64,000 nt of DNA from Photobacterium sp. CCB-ST2H9 (lineage in GTDB: Bacteria > Pseudomonadota > Gammaproteobacteria > Enterobacterales > Vibrionaceae): the NCBI RefSeq assembly GCF_023151555.2, contig NZ_CP100426.1:1426001-1490000 (forward strand). Reading direction: 5' to 3'. The position numbers and the translations under genes are program-made. The first letter of the stretch is position 1. The number at the start of each line of letters is the position of its first letter. The notes under the pieces are model-generated. The model did not search any database and had not been told where the DNA came from. It saw only the letters and a program-made list of their open reading frames with translations. Positions 49,394 to 59,120 of the stretch are shown piece after piece.

Positions 49394-51103
49394 TTGTTTG
49401 ATTTTCTTGCATCACTTTTTGTTTTTCTTGCTGTACCCATGCTTTTTTATATTTTAGGTGCGATTATCTATGGCATAGTCACATATATTTACAAACGAGC
49501 GGGACTGATTCATGCAATTCGCTGTCAGGAAGAACGAGTAAACTTATCTAATGAACAGATGAAATTACTGAGAAAGATATACAAACGACCTTTTTATGAC
49601 CGTCGGCTATATGAACTTCATGGGACTTTGAAAATAGATGGCTCATGCTATTACATTGATGAGATGAAGGTTCACTCCGTCTATTGGCCTGAAGATAAAA
49701 TAAGAAAAGTTGAAAAAAATCAGACGTCGGGTCCGTTGCAAGTTCAGATATCAGGCGTGATATTCTTGAATTCTTTTTATGTGACTCGTATTGATCAGGT
49801 GCAGATATTATCAAAATTCGAGCCATTCTATACACTTCCGAGAGTCATGAAAGTAAATCCTGATCATTATGATTTGTCGTATTTACTGATTCCTGCTTCT
49901 TTTGTAAATATGTTTTTGATGCTGGCATTTAGATATGAGTATGGACATGGCGTGGCCTATGGATATCTGACTTTTTGTAATGTTTTATTTGCTTTTTTTC
50001 CGGTTGGTGTGATCTGTCAGGAAATATATAGACAACACAGGTTGTATGAGTTGACTGGTGTTTTTCAGTGTAAAGAAAGATACAGAGATTCAATGTTTCA
50101 AACGAGCGGAGAGATTGCCAGTGTTCCCATTCAAGGTCATCGTGCTGTATTTGAAGAGGGTGAACACTATACAGTTCATGGAAGAATTCATTTAAAACCG
50201 TCTATTCACATTGAACCATTGTTGATTAACGGTAAGAATTTTTCTTTTTCTCTTGCCGAGAAGAAAGATTCGTTAAAGTATTGCATTGGATTGTGGCTGA
50301 TTGTAAATGTACTCTTTGGCTATATGACATTGAATTTTTATCGCTCTGAGACCTACCAGGAATATGCCAATTTCACTCATTTTCATGTGAATTACCAAGT
50401 CATTGATCAGATAGACTTTGAGCAACTTGCTGCGCTCAATTCCGGTGAGACAATCAAACTACAGGATATTTATTTTACTTCGAGCGATGATTCCGGCGTG
50501 CTTTACGCCTATGACAGCCTGGATGAAACATTACTTCGCCGTTTAACAGGTCTGATTGTAGACAGAGTCAGGTCGGTGCAGACTGAACCGACCGTTGACG
50601 CTTCAAATGCGCTCCAGCGATTGCATGATGAAAGTGAGCTGTTACTCCGTCAGCAAGGTGCGATTTACCGACAACTGGTTGCCGCTAAGCAAGCTGTGAA
50701 GTCTCAGGCGAGATTGAAAATTGAGATCGGGGAAAGGCACTTTGATGTCGCAGAATTTTCGCTGGCACAGGTTCAGGCAAAAATTTTTGACTCGTCCGCT
50801 TATCTCAGTGCGCAGCCACTGAACGAGCAACAATTACAGCAGCAAGTGAAACGGGCACTGACTGGCTATCTTTACGGAACGACTCAACCGATGCACGCGT
50901 CGGCCAGTTTTTTCAGGCCACAGGAAAAGGAGCTGGTGGTCTATGTTTATCCGCCGTTGCCCTATCCAAAAGACGAAGTCAGTGCAATAACATGGGCACT
51001 TTACTTCTACCGTACCTGGTATTTGCTGTGCCTGTTTATGCTGCTGTATAGCGTTGTCGCTTATTTTACTGCCGAGCGGAGGTATGCGCATCTCACGTCC
51101 TGA
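49394..51103 (+). CDS. Large membrane protein with IgaA-like topology, paralogue 2 (TTG start)
   Basis: The best start is TTG 49394, with ACAGGA 8 nt upstream; it gives 569 residues, almost exactly the paralogue's length, and a helix 1 aligned with it. Shared stretches with paralogue 1 include LSNEQMKLLRKIYKRPFYDRRLYEL, VYWPEDKI, LYELTGVFQ, HYTVHGRIHL, LNFYRSETYQEYANF, KLQDIYF, QLVAAKQAV and YLYGTTQPMHAS. The same five-helix topology is visible. By eye the two are well conserved across the cytoplasmic and periplasmic domains, so this is an old tandem duplication with both copies kept. Function unknown; see paralogue 1. Confidence 0.55.
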   Translation: MFDFLASLFVFLAVPMLFYILGAIIYGIVTYIYKRAGLIHAIRCQEERVNLSNEQMKLLRKIYKRPFYDRRLYELHGTLKIDGSCYYIDEMKVHSVYWPEDKIRKVEKNQTSGPLQVQISGVIFLNSFYVTRIDQVQILSKFEPFYTLPRVMKVNPDHYDLSYLLIPASFVNMFLMLAFRYEYGHGVAYGYLTFCNVLFAFFPVGVICQEIYRQHRLYELTGVFQCKERYRDSMFQTSGEIASVPIQGHRAVFEEGEHYTVHGRIHLKPSIHIEPLLINGKNFSFSLAEKKDSLKYCIGLWLIVNVLFGYMTLNFYRSETYQEYANFTHFHVNYQVIDQIDFEQLAALNSGETIKLQDIYFTSSDDSGVLYAYDSLDETLLRRLTGLIVDRVRSVQTEPTVDASNALQRLHDESELLLRQQGAIYRQLVAAKQAVKSQARLKIEIGERHFDVAEFSLAQVQAKIFDSSAYLSAQPLNEQQLQQQVKRALTGYLYGTTQPMHASASFFRPQEKELVVYVYPPLPYPKDEVSAITWALYFYRTWYLLCLFMLLYSVVAYFTAERRYAHLTS

Positions 51104-51136
51104 AAAAGACCCCGGATACCCTTTTTACTGAAAGAA

Positions 51137-51172
51137 AAAGCGCCTTGCCAATGATTCCCGGCAAGGCGCTTT
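51137..51172. terminator. Strong bidirectional terminator
   Basis: A perfect 13-bp stem AAAGCGCCTTGCC (51137-51149) with GGCAAGGCGCTTT (51160-51172). It separates the IgaA-like gene from the convergent efflux operon; the minus strand has the better T-run. Confidence 0.88.
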
Positions 51173-51196
51173 GCTGTTGTGCCGCTGGTGATTCAC

Positions 51197-52780
51197 TTAG
51201 TCACTGGCCGGTTCTGCATCCGGCAGCGACAGAATCAGAATGGCTGCGAAGGCCAGGAATCCTGTCATCATCATGAAGATATCATTATAAGCCATGATGA
51301 AAGCGTCGGTTTGCATGCTTTGCGCCAGACTGGTTTTGGCTTTGAGCATCGCCGTTGTCGAATCAGTGCCTTGTTGTAGATACTGACCGGCCTGTTGTGC
51401 CAGCTGATGCCAGGCATCGTTACTGACGCTGGGCAGACTGGCTTTGATGTGCGCCAGATGCTCCCGGGCTTTGTTATCCAGCATAGTGGCTATCAGGGCG
51501 ATACTGAATGCGCCGCCTAAGTTCCGCAGGACATTGGTGATGGTTGAGGCATCGGGTGTCTGTGGTTTTTCGATCGTCTGCATGGCGACCAGCGACAGGG
51601 GCACAATAATGAACGGACTGCCAAAGGCCCGGAGCAGCATGGAAAGCATCATCTGCTGTCCGCCGAAATCCTGACTCATATGGGTGTTGACATAACAGCT
51701 CAGTCCGAACATCACGAAACCAAACGCAACCAGATACTTAGGTTTGATCATCCGGGTCAGTCTGGGGATCAGGGGGAACAGCAGCAACTGCGGGAATCCC
51801 ATCCACATCAGAACCTTACCGATTTCCAGTGCGTTGTAATGCTGAATTTGCGTCAGATATAAAGGCAGAACATAAATGGAACCCAGCAGCGCCATACCGA
51901 GGATCAGATAGGCCAGTCCGGACATGGCAAAGTGCGGATTGCGGAGTAATCTGAGGTTCACCAGTGGTTTTGGATGACGAAGCTCGGTAATCACAAAAGC
52001 AATCAGGCTGAGGCTGGCAATGACAGCCAGCGCGATGATGAACTGTGAGCTGAACCACTCTTCCCGGTTGCCTTCTTCCAGCAGAACTTCCAGACTTCCC
52101 AGACCAATGGCCATGGTCGAGATACCTGTCCAGTCTGCTTTTTTCAGGGTGTCGATATTCATCGGCTCATCATCCAGCCCATAGCGGAGCATGGCGAGCA
52201 TCAGCAATGCTGGGGGCAGGTTGATGTAGAAGATATAGTGCCAGGACAGATTTTCCGTCAGCCAGCCCCCCAGTGTCGGGCCGATGGAAGGCGCAAAGGT
52301 CGCTGTGACCCCAAACATCGCCATGCCAATTGCCCGCTTGTGAATGGGGAGGAGTTGGACGACCAGCGAGAAAGCCATGGGAATCAGCGCACCGCCGCTG
52401 AATCCCTGAATTGCCCGGAAGGTGATCATCGAACCCATACTCCAGGACACAGAACAGAGCAGGGATGACAGGGTGAAAATTACCGTGGTGCCAATCAGAT
52501 AACGTCGTGTTCCCAGCGCTCTGGACAGCCAGCCACTCAACGGAATCGCGATCATTTCTGCGACCAGATAGGAGGTGGAGATCCACGAGCTTTCATCCAG
52601 TGTGGCCGACAGGGCGCCCTGAATATCTTTCAGCGACGAGTTGGTGATCTGGATATCCAGAATAGCCATGAAGGCACCCAGCATCCCGCCCAGCAGCGCA
52701 ATCCAATGGCGGCGTGGCACCGCATCGGCGTTTTGCTGAGCAGGAGCAGCGACCGGTTGTGTCAGTGCCTGCTCACTCAT
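51197..52780 (-). CDS. EmrB/QacA-type MFS drug exporter (DHA2, 14 helices)
   Basis: 527 residues from ATG 52780, overlapping the end of the membrane-fusion gene by 8 bp. About fourteen helices. Motif C-like GGMLGAFMAILDIQITNSSL in helix 1, GWLSRALGTRR in the loop, and SIGPTLGGWLTENLSWHYIFYINLP, the DHA2 antiporter signature. It forms a tripartite pump with the HlyD-like protein and an outer-membrane TolC not encoded here. Probable substrates are hydrophobic drugs, bile salts or fatty acids. Confidence 0.9.
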   Translation of the reverse strand: MSEQALTQPVAAPAQQNADAVPRRHWIALLGGMLGAFMAILDIQITNSSLKDIQGALSATLDESSWISTSYLVAEMIAIPLSGWLSRALGTRRYLIGTTVIFTLSSLLCSVSWSMGSMITFRAIQGFSGGALIPMAFSLVVQLLPIHKRAIGMAMFGVTATFAPSIGPTLGGWLTENLSWHYIFYINLPPALLMLAMLRYGLDDEPMNIDTLKKADWTGISTMAIGLGSLEVLLEEGNREEWFSSQFIIALAVIASLSLIAFVITELRHPKPLVNLRLLRNPHFAMSGLAYLILGMALLGSIYVLPLYLTQIQHYNALEIGKVLMWMGFPQLLLFPLIPRLTRMIKPKYLVAFGFVMFGLSCYVNTHMSQDFGGQQMMLSMLLRAFGSPFIIVPLSLVAMQTIEKPQTPDASTITNVLRNLGGAFSIALIATMLDNKAREHLAHIKASLPSVSNDAWHQLAQQAGQYLQQGTDSTTAMLKAKTSLAQSMQTDAFIMAYNDIFMMMTGFLAFAAILILSLPDAEPASD

Positions 52781-53867
52781 GGGCAACCTCAGCTTTAGCC
52801 AGGGTTTCAGGGTCTTGTACTGAAGATCCACGGGTATCGATGATGGTGATCACCGACAGCCCCGGCAAAAGCTGACCATTGAGCTGCTCGGGATGCGGAA
52901 TCACAATTTTTACCGGCACACGCTGCACGATTTTGGTGAAGTTGCCTGTGGCATTTTCGGGCGGCAGCAGGGCAAATTTGGCGCCTGTGGCCGGAGAAAA
53001 GCTATCGACAATCCCTTCCAGTGTCTGGCCCGGATAGGCGTCCAGCTCAACTTCCACATGCTGCCCCTGACGAATGTTGGCCAGCTGCGTTTCCTTGAAG
53101 TTGGCTTCAATCCACACTTCATGCGTCGGTACCAGACTCAGTAACGGCATGCCCGGCTGAACATACAGGCCGAGACGAAGACTGCGTTTTCCGATGATGC
53201 CATCGACCGGTGCATAAATGTGGGTATAGCTGAGATTCAGCTCTGCCTGTTTGACCTGTGCCAGTGCTTCACTGACCGAGGCTTCTGCCTGATTTTTCTG
53301 GCTGTTGAGCACCTGCAGCTGATCCCGGGCAGCCTGCAGATTTGCGTTTGCGGCTTCGAACTCTGCCTGACTGACTTTCAGGTGTGAGCTGGCATCGTCC
53401 ACTTCATCCTGAGAGGAATAATTTTTGGCCAGCAGAGAGCGGGCACGTTTGGCCTGTTGCTGGGCTCGTTCGACTTCAGCCTGCGCGGAGTCAACCTGGC
53501 TGGCGGACTGACGAATGACGGTTTTCTGTAACTGAGACTGTGCTTTGAGGTTGGTGACTGCGGCCTGTGTGACAGCCAGATTTGCTTTGGCTTTTTCCAG
53601 CGCAGCCTGGTAATCCCGGTCATCAATGGTGGCCAGAAGCTGACCGGCTTCTACCAGCTCATTATCGCTGACGTAGGTTTCCTGAATGTATCCGGCAATT
53701 TTAGGGCTGATATTGGTGATTTCGCCTTGCAGGTAGGCATTGTCCGTTGACTGGAAATAACGGCCGTAGCCATACCAGTAGCCAGCTGCGGACGCAGCCA
53801 CCACTCCCAGCACAAGCGTTGCAATCAAAGGAAGACGAGAAGATTTTTTGGATGATTGTTCGGCCAT
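52773..53867 (-). CDS. EmrA/HlyD-type membrane-fusion protein
   Basis: 364 residues. A short cytoplasmic tail, one transmembrane helix (about 13-33), a lipoyl half-motif (STDNAYLQGEITNISPKIAGYI), a long alpha-helical hairpin (about 95-205, rich in Ala/Gln/Lys), the second lipoyl half (YAPVDGIIGKRSLRLGLYVQPG) and a beta-barrel domain. It bridges the EmrB-like pump and TolC. First gene of the operon; the LysR gene is divergent 117 bp away. Confidence 0.9.
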   Translation of the reverse strand: MAEQSSKKSSRLPLIATLVLGVVAASAAGYWYGYGRYFQSTDNAYLQGEITNISPKIAGYIQETYVSDNELVEAGQLLATIDDRDYQAALEKAKANLAVTQAAVTNLKAQSQLQKTVIRQSASQVDSAQAEVERAQQQAKRARSLLAKNYSSQDEVDDASSHLKVSQAEFEAANANLQAARDQLQVLNSQKNQAEASVSEALAQVKQAELNLSYTHIYAPVDGIIGKRSLRLGLYVQPGMPLLSLVPTHEVWIEANFKETQLANIRQGQHVEVELDAYPGQTLEGIVDSFSPATGAKFALLPPENATGNFTKIVQRVPVKIVIPHPEQLNGQLLPGLSVITIIDTRGSSVQDPETLAKAEVAHE

Positions 53868-53984
53868 GGGAACTCATATTGTTGTCATTTATGTTTGAGC
53901 AAGAATTGTAAAAAAATATGAATTGGTTTATTAGATAGGAAAAATCGAAAACACTGTTGCAATATTTGAATGAATGGGTGGGGA

Positions 53985-54896
53985 ATGGATTTAAATGCAT
54001 GGGCGATGTTTGCTCAGGTTGTGGAATGCGGCAGTTTCACGCAGGCTGCTGCAGCGATGGATATCACCAAATCCACGCTCAGCCGGAAAATTGCAGAGCT
54101 GGAGAAAGATCTCGGTGTCCGTTTACTGACGCGGAGTACACGGAGTCTGGTGCTGACCCATGAAGGAGAAACCTTCTACCGCTCCTGCCGTCAGGTGGTC
54201 GAAATTGCCAATCAGGCGGAGCTGGAAGTTTCGGCGAATCAGGAACTGATCCGAGGCCGGTTGAATGTTGTGATGCCGGTCGAGCTGGGTCAGAAAGTGT
54301 TCGGGAAAAGCATGAACGAGTTTTTGAAGCTTTACCCTCATGTCAGCCTGCATCTTGAGCTGAGTAACCGGGAAGTCGATCTGGTAGCTGAAGGCATTGA
54401 TCTGTATATCCAGGTGGGGGATATGAATGATTCGGGGATGGTCGCGAGGCCGTTCCACTCATCCCGCCGGATACTGGTCGCCAGTCCGGAATATCTGGCC
54501 GCGCACGGGGAAATCATGACCCCTGCTGATTTGGTTGCACCGCATCATCAGATCAAAATTTACAATGCGGTGAAGCTGACCTACTGGGAGCTGGAGAAAG
54601 ACGGCCAGAAGATGCAGGTTGATCTGCCTTACCGTTTCCGGGTCAATACCATTACCTCGGCAGTTTCTGCCTGTGTCGACGGACTGGGTATTTCCATGTT
54701 GCCGGAATTTATCTGTCGGGAATACCTCGAGAAAAATGAGCTGGTCCGGATTCTACCGGACTGGCAATCGCCTGTGGTTCCGATCAGCTTTGTCTATCCG
54801 CAGAGAGAACTGATTCCGAAGCGATTGCGTTTGTTTATTGATTTCCTGCTGGCTCAGTTTGCAGCGGTTACCAACGCTGACGGTAGCCCAAAGTAA
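53985..54896 (+). CDS. LysR-type regulator divergent from the EmrAB-like pump
   Basis: 303 residues from ATG 53985; an ATG five codons earlier is possible, and the nearest purine-rich site (GGTGGGG) is very close to 53985. The HTH (AMFAQVVECGSFTQAAAAMDITKSTLSRKIAELEKDLG) and the substrate-binding domain (EGIDLYIQVGDMNDSGM) are typical. It most likely controls the divergent pump operon. Its 3' end overlaps the convergent DUF3187 gene by 29 bp. Confidence 0.87.
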   Translation: MDLNAWAMFAQVVECGSFTQAAAAMDITKSTLSRKIAELEKDLGVRLLTRSTRSLVLTHEGETFYRSCRQVVEIANQAELEVSANQELIRGRLNVVMPVELGQKVFGKSMNEFLKLYPHVSLHLELSNREVDLVAEGIDLYIQVGDMNDSGMVARPFHSSRRILVASPEYLAAHGEIMTPADLVAPHHQIKIYNAVKLTYWELEKDGQKMQVDLPYRFRVNTITSAVSACVDGLGISMLPEFICREYLEKNELVRILPDWQSPVVPISFVYPQRELIPKRLRLFIDFLLAQFAAVTNADGSPK

Positions 54897-55848
54897 TGGC
54901 GACATCCGGGCTGTTGTCCATATTGAAAACATTTTCAATCAGGATCAGTTCGAGCACACTGCTTGAAAAGTGGTACCGGTACCCGGTCAGAATTTCATTG
55001 GAAGCTTGTGACAGGGCTGAGGTGGCTTCCGATGCCCCTTCATAAAAATGGTATTCCAGTAAAAAACGGTGCGGACCGTTGAACTGGTACTGCCATCCGG
55101 CGGCAGCGGCATAGGTCAGCTTGTTATACGGGATCAGTGCTGCCGGATTTTTCCGGTACACGCCGCCGAACATGGCATGAAAGCGATGGCGATCCTGGTG
55201 ATAGCTGTAGTTGATCTGAAGTGCCTGTTCAAAATTATGGGTGTGAAACGGACCGGAACCGACATAGTTGTAATAGAGTGAGGCGCCAATTGATAAGGCT
55301 TCATTTGGGTAATCAATCACTTGCCATCCGCTGTACAGGGTAAAAGTGCGAGACAGCGTTTCTCCTTCAAAGTCTGAATAGGCCACATCATATTCCGGGA
55401 TGGCGATATCGAAACTGTGTCTCGGCACTTGTTGCCTGCCATTCTGGTCGATACCGAACAGTTTGTGAAAGCCAATCGTCAGGTTATCTAAATGAGTATC
55501 GAGAGCAATCCGCCAGCTGGCATCCAGTTCCAGTTGCCATCCTTCTGTGGCCTGCCACATCAGCCCGGTGCTGAAAGTGGATTGATAATAATCGGCACGA
55601 TACTCATCTGTTTCTGCCCAGATGCTGGATGCCGTCGCATTGGCATAAAATTCCAGGCTGTCTTCAGGCAGTGCAAAACCGCTTCGGAGTTGCGGACTCA
55701 GGCTGGTGGACTGCAATGGTGACTGCGCATAGGTTTTGAGCGGACCGAAATCCGGCTGAACGGTATCGGGCGTTGCCCAGGCAGATGGGCAAAGGACGCC
55801 GCCGATGAGCAGACCTCTTGCCAGATTCAGAGCACAGCAATCGACCAT
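54868..55848 (-). CDS. DUF3187-like outer-membrane beta-barrel protein
   Basis: 326 residues. A signal peptide (about 1-25, ending AWA) precedes a mature protein with alternating hydrophobic strands ending in an aromatic residue (LGYRQRW), the pattern of an outer-membrane barrel. Landmarks: FGPLKTYAQSPLQSTSLSPQLRSG and GWQLELDASWRI match the DUF3187 family found in vibrios and Shewanella. Function unknown. It overlaps the LysR gene convergently. Confidence 0.75.
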   Translation of the reverse strand: MVDCCALNLARGLLIGGVLCPSAWATPDTVQPDFGPLKTYAQSPLQSTSLSPQLRSGFALPEDSLEFYANATASSIWAETDEYRADYYQSTFSTGLMWQATEGWQLELDASWRIALDTHLDNLTIGFHKLFGIDQNGRQQVPRHSFDIAIPEYDVAYSDFEGETLSRTFTLYSGWQVIDYPNEALSIGASLYYNYVGSGPFHTHNFEQALQINYSYHQDRHRFHAMFGGVYRKNPAALIPYNKLTYAAAAGWQYQFNGPHRFLLEYHFYEGASEATSALSQASNEILTGYRYHFSSSVLELILIENVFNMDNSPDVAITLGYRQRW

Positions 55849-56176
55849 ATTTTTCCACGCACAGAATTAAATCGGTTGTGCTTCATTCCTTCGGGGCACG
55901 TTATTTTCAGCTAAGCTATTGAGAGCTATTGTTTCTTTGAGGCTGAACTTCAGTCTTTATAAGGCGTATTGAGCATAGGGGGAGTATAGTCAGCAGCTGA
56001 ACCGGGCGGTGCCTCAGCTTTGCAACCTTATCGGCCCATGCAGGATTCATGTCGTGAGACTGTCATGATACGGACGAATCATGTTGCGATGACGAATTGG
56101 GTCCGGCTCCGGGTGATTTTCCTTCAGCGCTGGCTGTCCCATACATTACGACGACAAGTGTTTTACTGGAGTAACA
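55849..56176. other. Intergenic region before rimK
   Basis: A 328-bp stretch that contains the divergent promoters of the DUF3187 and rimK genes. I see no coding frame with a ribosome-binding site, no strong palindrome and no clear -35/-10 pair. Confidence 0.4.
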
Positions 56177-57082
56177 ATGAAAATCGGTATCCTTTCCCGC
56201 AACTCGAAACTTTATTCAACCCGAAGACTGATTGAAGCCTGTCAGGAGAGAGACCATCAGGTTGAAGTGATCGATGCTTTGCGGTGTTACATGAACATCA
56301 ATTCAGATAAACCTTCTATCCATGCCAGAGGCCAGGATCTTTCTGGTTTCGATGTCATTATTCCGAGAATTGGCGCGTCTGTGACCTTTTATGGCTGTGC
56401 GGTGTTGCGGCAGTTTGAAATGATGGGGGTGTTCCCAGTGAATGAGTCTGTTGCGATTACCCGTTCGCGCGACAAGCTGCGTTCACTTCAGTTACTGTCC
56501 CGGAAAGGGGTGGGGATGCCGATTACCGGTTTCGCCAGTAAGCCTGACGATATTGATGACTTGCTGAAAATGGTCGGCGGTGCGCCGGTGGTGATTAAAC
56601 TGCTGGAGGGGACGCAGGGGATTGGTGTGGTGCTGGCGGAAACCCGCAAAGCGGCAGAAAGTGTCATTGAAGCTTTTCTGGGTCTGCGGGCCAACATTAT
56701 GGTGCAGGAATACATCAAAGAAGCCGGCGGGGCGGATATTCGTTGTTTTGTGATCGGCGATAAAGTGATCGCAGCGATGAAGCGTCAGGGGGCAGAAGGG
56801 GAATTTCGCTCAAATCTGCACCGGGGAGGCTCGGCGTCACTGGTACGGATCACCCCGGAGGAGCGGAGAACTGCGGTACTGGCCGCGAAAGTGATGGGCC
56901 TTCGGGTTGCCGGGGTCGATTTGCTGCGTTCTCAGCGGGGGCCGCTGGTCATGGAAGTGAACTCCTCCCCAGGTTTGGAAGGGATTGAACAAGCCACTGG
57001 TAAGGATATCGCCGGTATGATAATCAAATACATAGAATCAACTGCAAAACCGCAAAGGACGCGCACGAGTGGCAAAGGCTAA
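56177..57082 (+). CDS. rimK: Ribosomal protein S6--L-glutamate ligase
   Basis: 301 residues, the length of E. coli RimK. An ATP-grasp enzyme that adds glutamate residues to the C-terminus of ribosomal protein S6. Motifs: [22 protein letters not shown], the ATP-binding loop [33 protein letters not shown], and the metal-binding [14 protein letters not shown]. The start follows TGGAGTAACA. It overlaps the next gene by 14 bp and heads a five-gene block. Confidence 0.94.
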   Translation: MKIGILSRNSKLYSTRRLIEACQERDHQVEVIDALRCYMNINSDKPSIHARGQDLSGFDVIIPRIGASVTFYGCAVLRQFEMMGVFPVNESVAITRSRDKLRSLQLLSRKGVGMPITGFASKPDDIDDLLKMVGGAPVVIKLLEGTQGIGVVLAETRKAAESVIEAFLGLRANIMVQEYIKEAGGADIRCFVIGDKVIAAMKRQGAEGEFRSNLHRGGSASLVRITPEERRTAVLAAKVMGLRVAGVDLLRSQRGPLVMEVNSSPGLEGIEQATGKDIAGMIIKYIESTAKPQRTRTSGKG

Positions 57083-58112
57083 ATCAAATAAAGTCATCGA
57101 ATTTATGGGCACAGAAGTGCCTCCCGGGCAATCCGCCACCATTGATCTTGAAGCTGCGCAACTTTATACCCATTCACCGCTGAACATTCCGGTTCATGTG
57201 GTGAATGGCCGGTATCAGGGACCTGTGTTACTGGTCAGTGCTGCAATTCACGGAGATGAACTCAATGGTGTGGAAGCCGTCCGGCAACTGCTGAATAAAG
57301 TCGACCCGATGAAACTGCACGGTACGCTGGTTGCTGTGCCTGTGGTGAATGTGTTCGGTTTTATCCATAAATCACGCTATTTACCGGACCGGAGAGATCT
57401 TAATCGCTGTTTTCCCGGTTCAGAACGAGGCTCAACTGCAGCCAGAATGGCTTATCAGTTCAGTGAGCATGTCGTGAAGAAATGTACCCATATTATCGAT
57501 TTGCATACCGGTGCGATCCACCGGGCGAATCTGCCTCAGGTCCGGGCGAATCTGGAAGATGAAGCCAGCTCGGCCATGGCGCATGCTTTCGGAACCCCAG
57601 TGATTCTGGATGCTGCGATCCGCGACGGTTCATTACGTGCGGTGGCGGATTCTGCAAATATTCCCGTGATCACGTATGAAGGCGGTGAAGCGTTGCGTTT
57701 CGAACCGTTGGTGATTGCCGCGGCGGTCAAAGGCGTGGTCGGCGTAATGCGGATGCTGGGTATGATTCGCCGGGTCAGCCGGAAGAAAGAAACAGCATCT
57801 CCTTTTATCGCCCGCTCCAGCAGCTGGGTACGGGCCGAGCAGAACGGGATTGTCCGTTGTGTGGTTGCGCTGGGTGAACGCGTGATCAAAGGCCAGGTGC
57901 TGGCCTATATCAGCGCCCCCCTGGGCCAGGGAGAAGATACGATGGTGGCGCCAAGGGATGGTATTGTGATTGGCCAGCAAATGCTGCCATTGGTCAATGA
58001 AGGTGATGCGGTGTTTCATCTGGCTTCTTTCAGTAAAGGCGCCAGTTCGGAAGTGGAACAACAAATTGAGAATTTTCTCGACGAAGTCAGTGATGAAGTT
58101 GATATCACTTAA
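57069..58112 (+). CDS. Succinylglutamate desuccinylase/aspartoacylase family protein (GTG start)
   Basis: 347 residues from GTG 57069 (AAGGA 9 nt upstream), overlapping rimK. A zinc carboxypeptidase-like fold: ligands in [11 protein letters not shown] and [15 protein letters not shown], and the catalytic glutamate in [13 protein letters not shown]-terminal lipoyl/biotinyl-like beta-barrel (about 250-320, [13 protein letters not shown]). Translational coupling to rimK suggests that it trims glutamate or an acyl-glutamate related to S6 modification, analogous to the RimB protease of Pseudomonas; this is inferred. Confidence 0.85.
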   Translation: MAKAKSNKVIEFMGTEVPPGQSATIDLEAAQLYTHSPLNIPVHVVNGRYQGPVLLVSAAIHGDELNGVEAVRQLLNKVDPMKLHGTLVAVPVVNVFGFIHKSRYLPDRRDLNRCFPGSERGSTAARMAYQFSEHVVKKCTHIIDLHTGAIHRANLPQVRANLEDEASSAMAHAFGTPVILDAAIRDGSLRAVADSANIPVITYEGGEALRFEPLVIAAAVKGVVGVMRMLGMIRRVSRKKETASPFIARSSSWVRAEQNGIVRCVVALGERVIKGQVLAYISAPLGQGEDTMVAPRDGIVIGQQMLPLVNEGDAVFHLASFSKGASSEVEQQIENFLDEVSDEVDIT

Positions 58113-58163
58113 ACGAAGCTGTCATTCAGGTCTTTCAATTTTTGCGCAGAGGAGGCGCGCCTT

Positions 58164-59120
58164 ATGGGTATTTCTGAATACGATGGTGCATGGTTTATCG
58201 AAGGCTGGCAGTTAGGGGAAACGCCAAAGAAGCTGACACTGGCGGATTGTGAACAGCTGGAAAAAAATTGCTGGTATCACTGCCAGCGGGATGCAGCAGG
58301 TTTGAAAGAATGGTTATCTGCCGTCGGCGTGCCTTCACCGATTGCTTCGGTACTGCTTTCTGATGATACCCGCCCGCGTTTTGAGCAGCTGGAAGATGAC
58401 ATTTTTCTGTTAATTCTTCGGGGAATCAACCTGAACGAAGGCACCAATCCGGATGACATGCTGAGTATCCGGTTTCTTTATTTCAGAGGCAGTCTGATTT
58501 CGACACGGAAGTATCCGTCCCGGGCGATAGCAGAAGCGCGCCGACAGTATGAAGAAGGCAAAGGGCCGGCAAATCTGATCGCTTTGCTGATCACCATTAT
58601 TGATAAACTCAACCGAAATATTGAAATCTTCCTCGATCCGATTGAGGAAAAAATCGAGTATTACGCCGAGCATCAGGATGAAGCGGACAGTCAGTCACTG
58701 GCTGATCTGAACAAGCGGCTACTGAAAATCCGGCGATTTTTAACGCCGCAACGGTATGCGCTGGATGATTTGATCCAGTCGGAAATGTATGAATTAGAAG
58801 CCTGGCGTATTCCGTTGCTGAACTGTCGTGACCTCGTCATCCGGATCAATGAATCCATTAACTTTTACATTGAACAAATTCAGGTGGTCAATCAGCACCT
58901 GGGACAGATCCAGTCAGAAAAAGTGAACCGAAACACATATCTGATTTCGCTGATCTCCATTATTTTTCTGCCAATCAGCTTTCTTACCGGTCTGCTGGGG
59001 GTTAATATCGGCGGCATGCCCGGGGTGGACTCTGCGGCATCATTCTGGGCCTTTTGTATTGCATTGGGTGCGATTACCTTGTTTGAAATTATTCTGTTGA
59101 GAAGGATGAAATTTCTTTAA
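58164..59120 (+). CDS. zntB: CorA-family zinc/magnesium transporter (ZntB-like)
   Basis: 318 residues. A long cytoplasmic alpha/beta domain is followed by a stalk helix and two C-terminal membrane helices. The pore signature reads GVNIGG at 279-284 rather than the GMN of CorA, which points to the ZntB branch. The C-terminus is the positively charged RRMKFL. ZntB mediates proton-driven zinc movement. AGGAGG precedes the start. The stop overlaps the next start by 1 bp. Confidence 0.88.
   Translation: MGISEYDGAWFIEGWQLGETPKKLTLADCEQLEKNCWYHCQRDAAGLKEWLSAVGVPSPIASVLLSDDTRPRFEQLEDDIFLLILRGINLNEGTNPDDMLSIRFLYFRGSLISTRKYPSRAIAEARRQYEEGKGPANLIALLITIIDKLNRNIEIFLDPIEEKIEYYAEHQDEADSQSLADLNKRLLKIRRFLTPQRYALDDLIQSEMYELEAWRIPLLNCRDLVIRINESINFYIEQIQVVNQHLGQIQSEKVNRNTYLISLISIIFLPISFLTGLLGVNIGGMPGVDSAASFWAFCIALGAITLFEIILLRRMKFL

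Noticed and set aside
56020..56235. A 71-codon frame overlapping the rimK start
   Set aside because: No ribosome-binding site; the 3' half is an out-of-frame reading of rimK.
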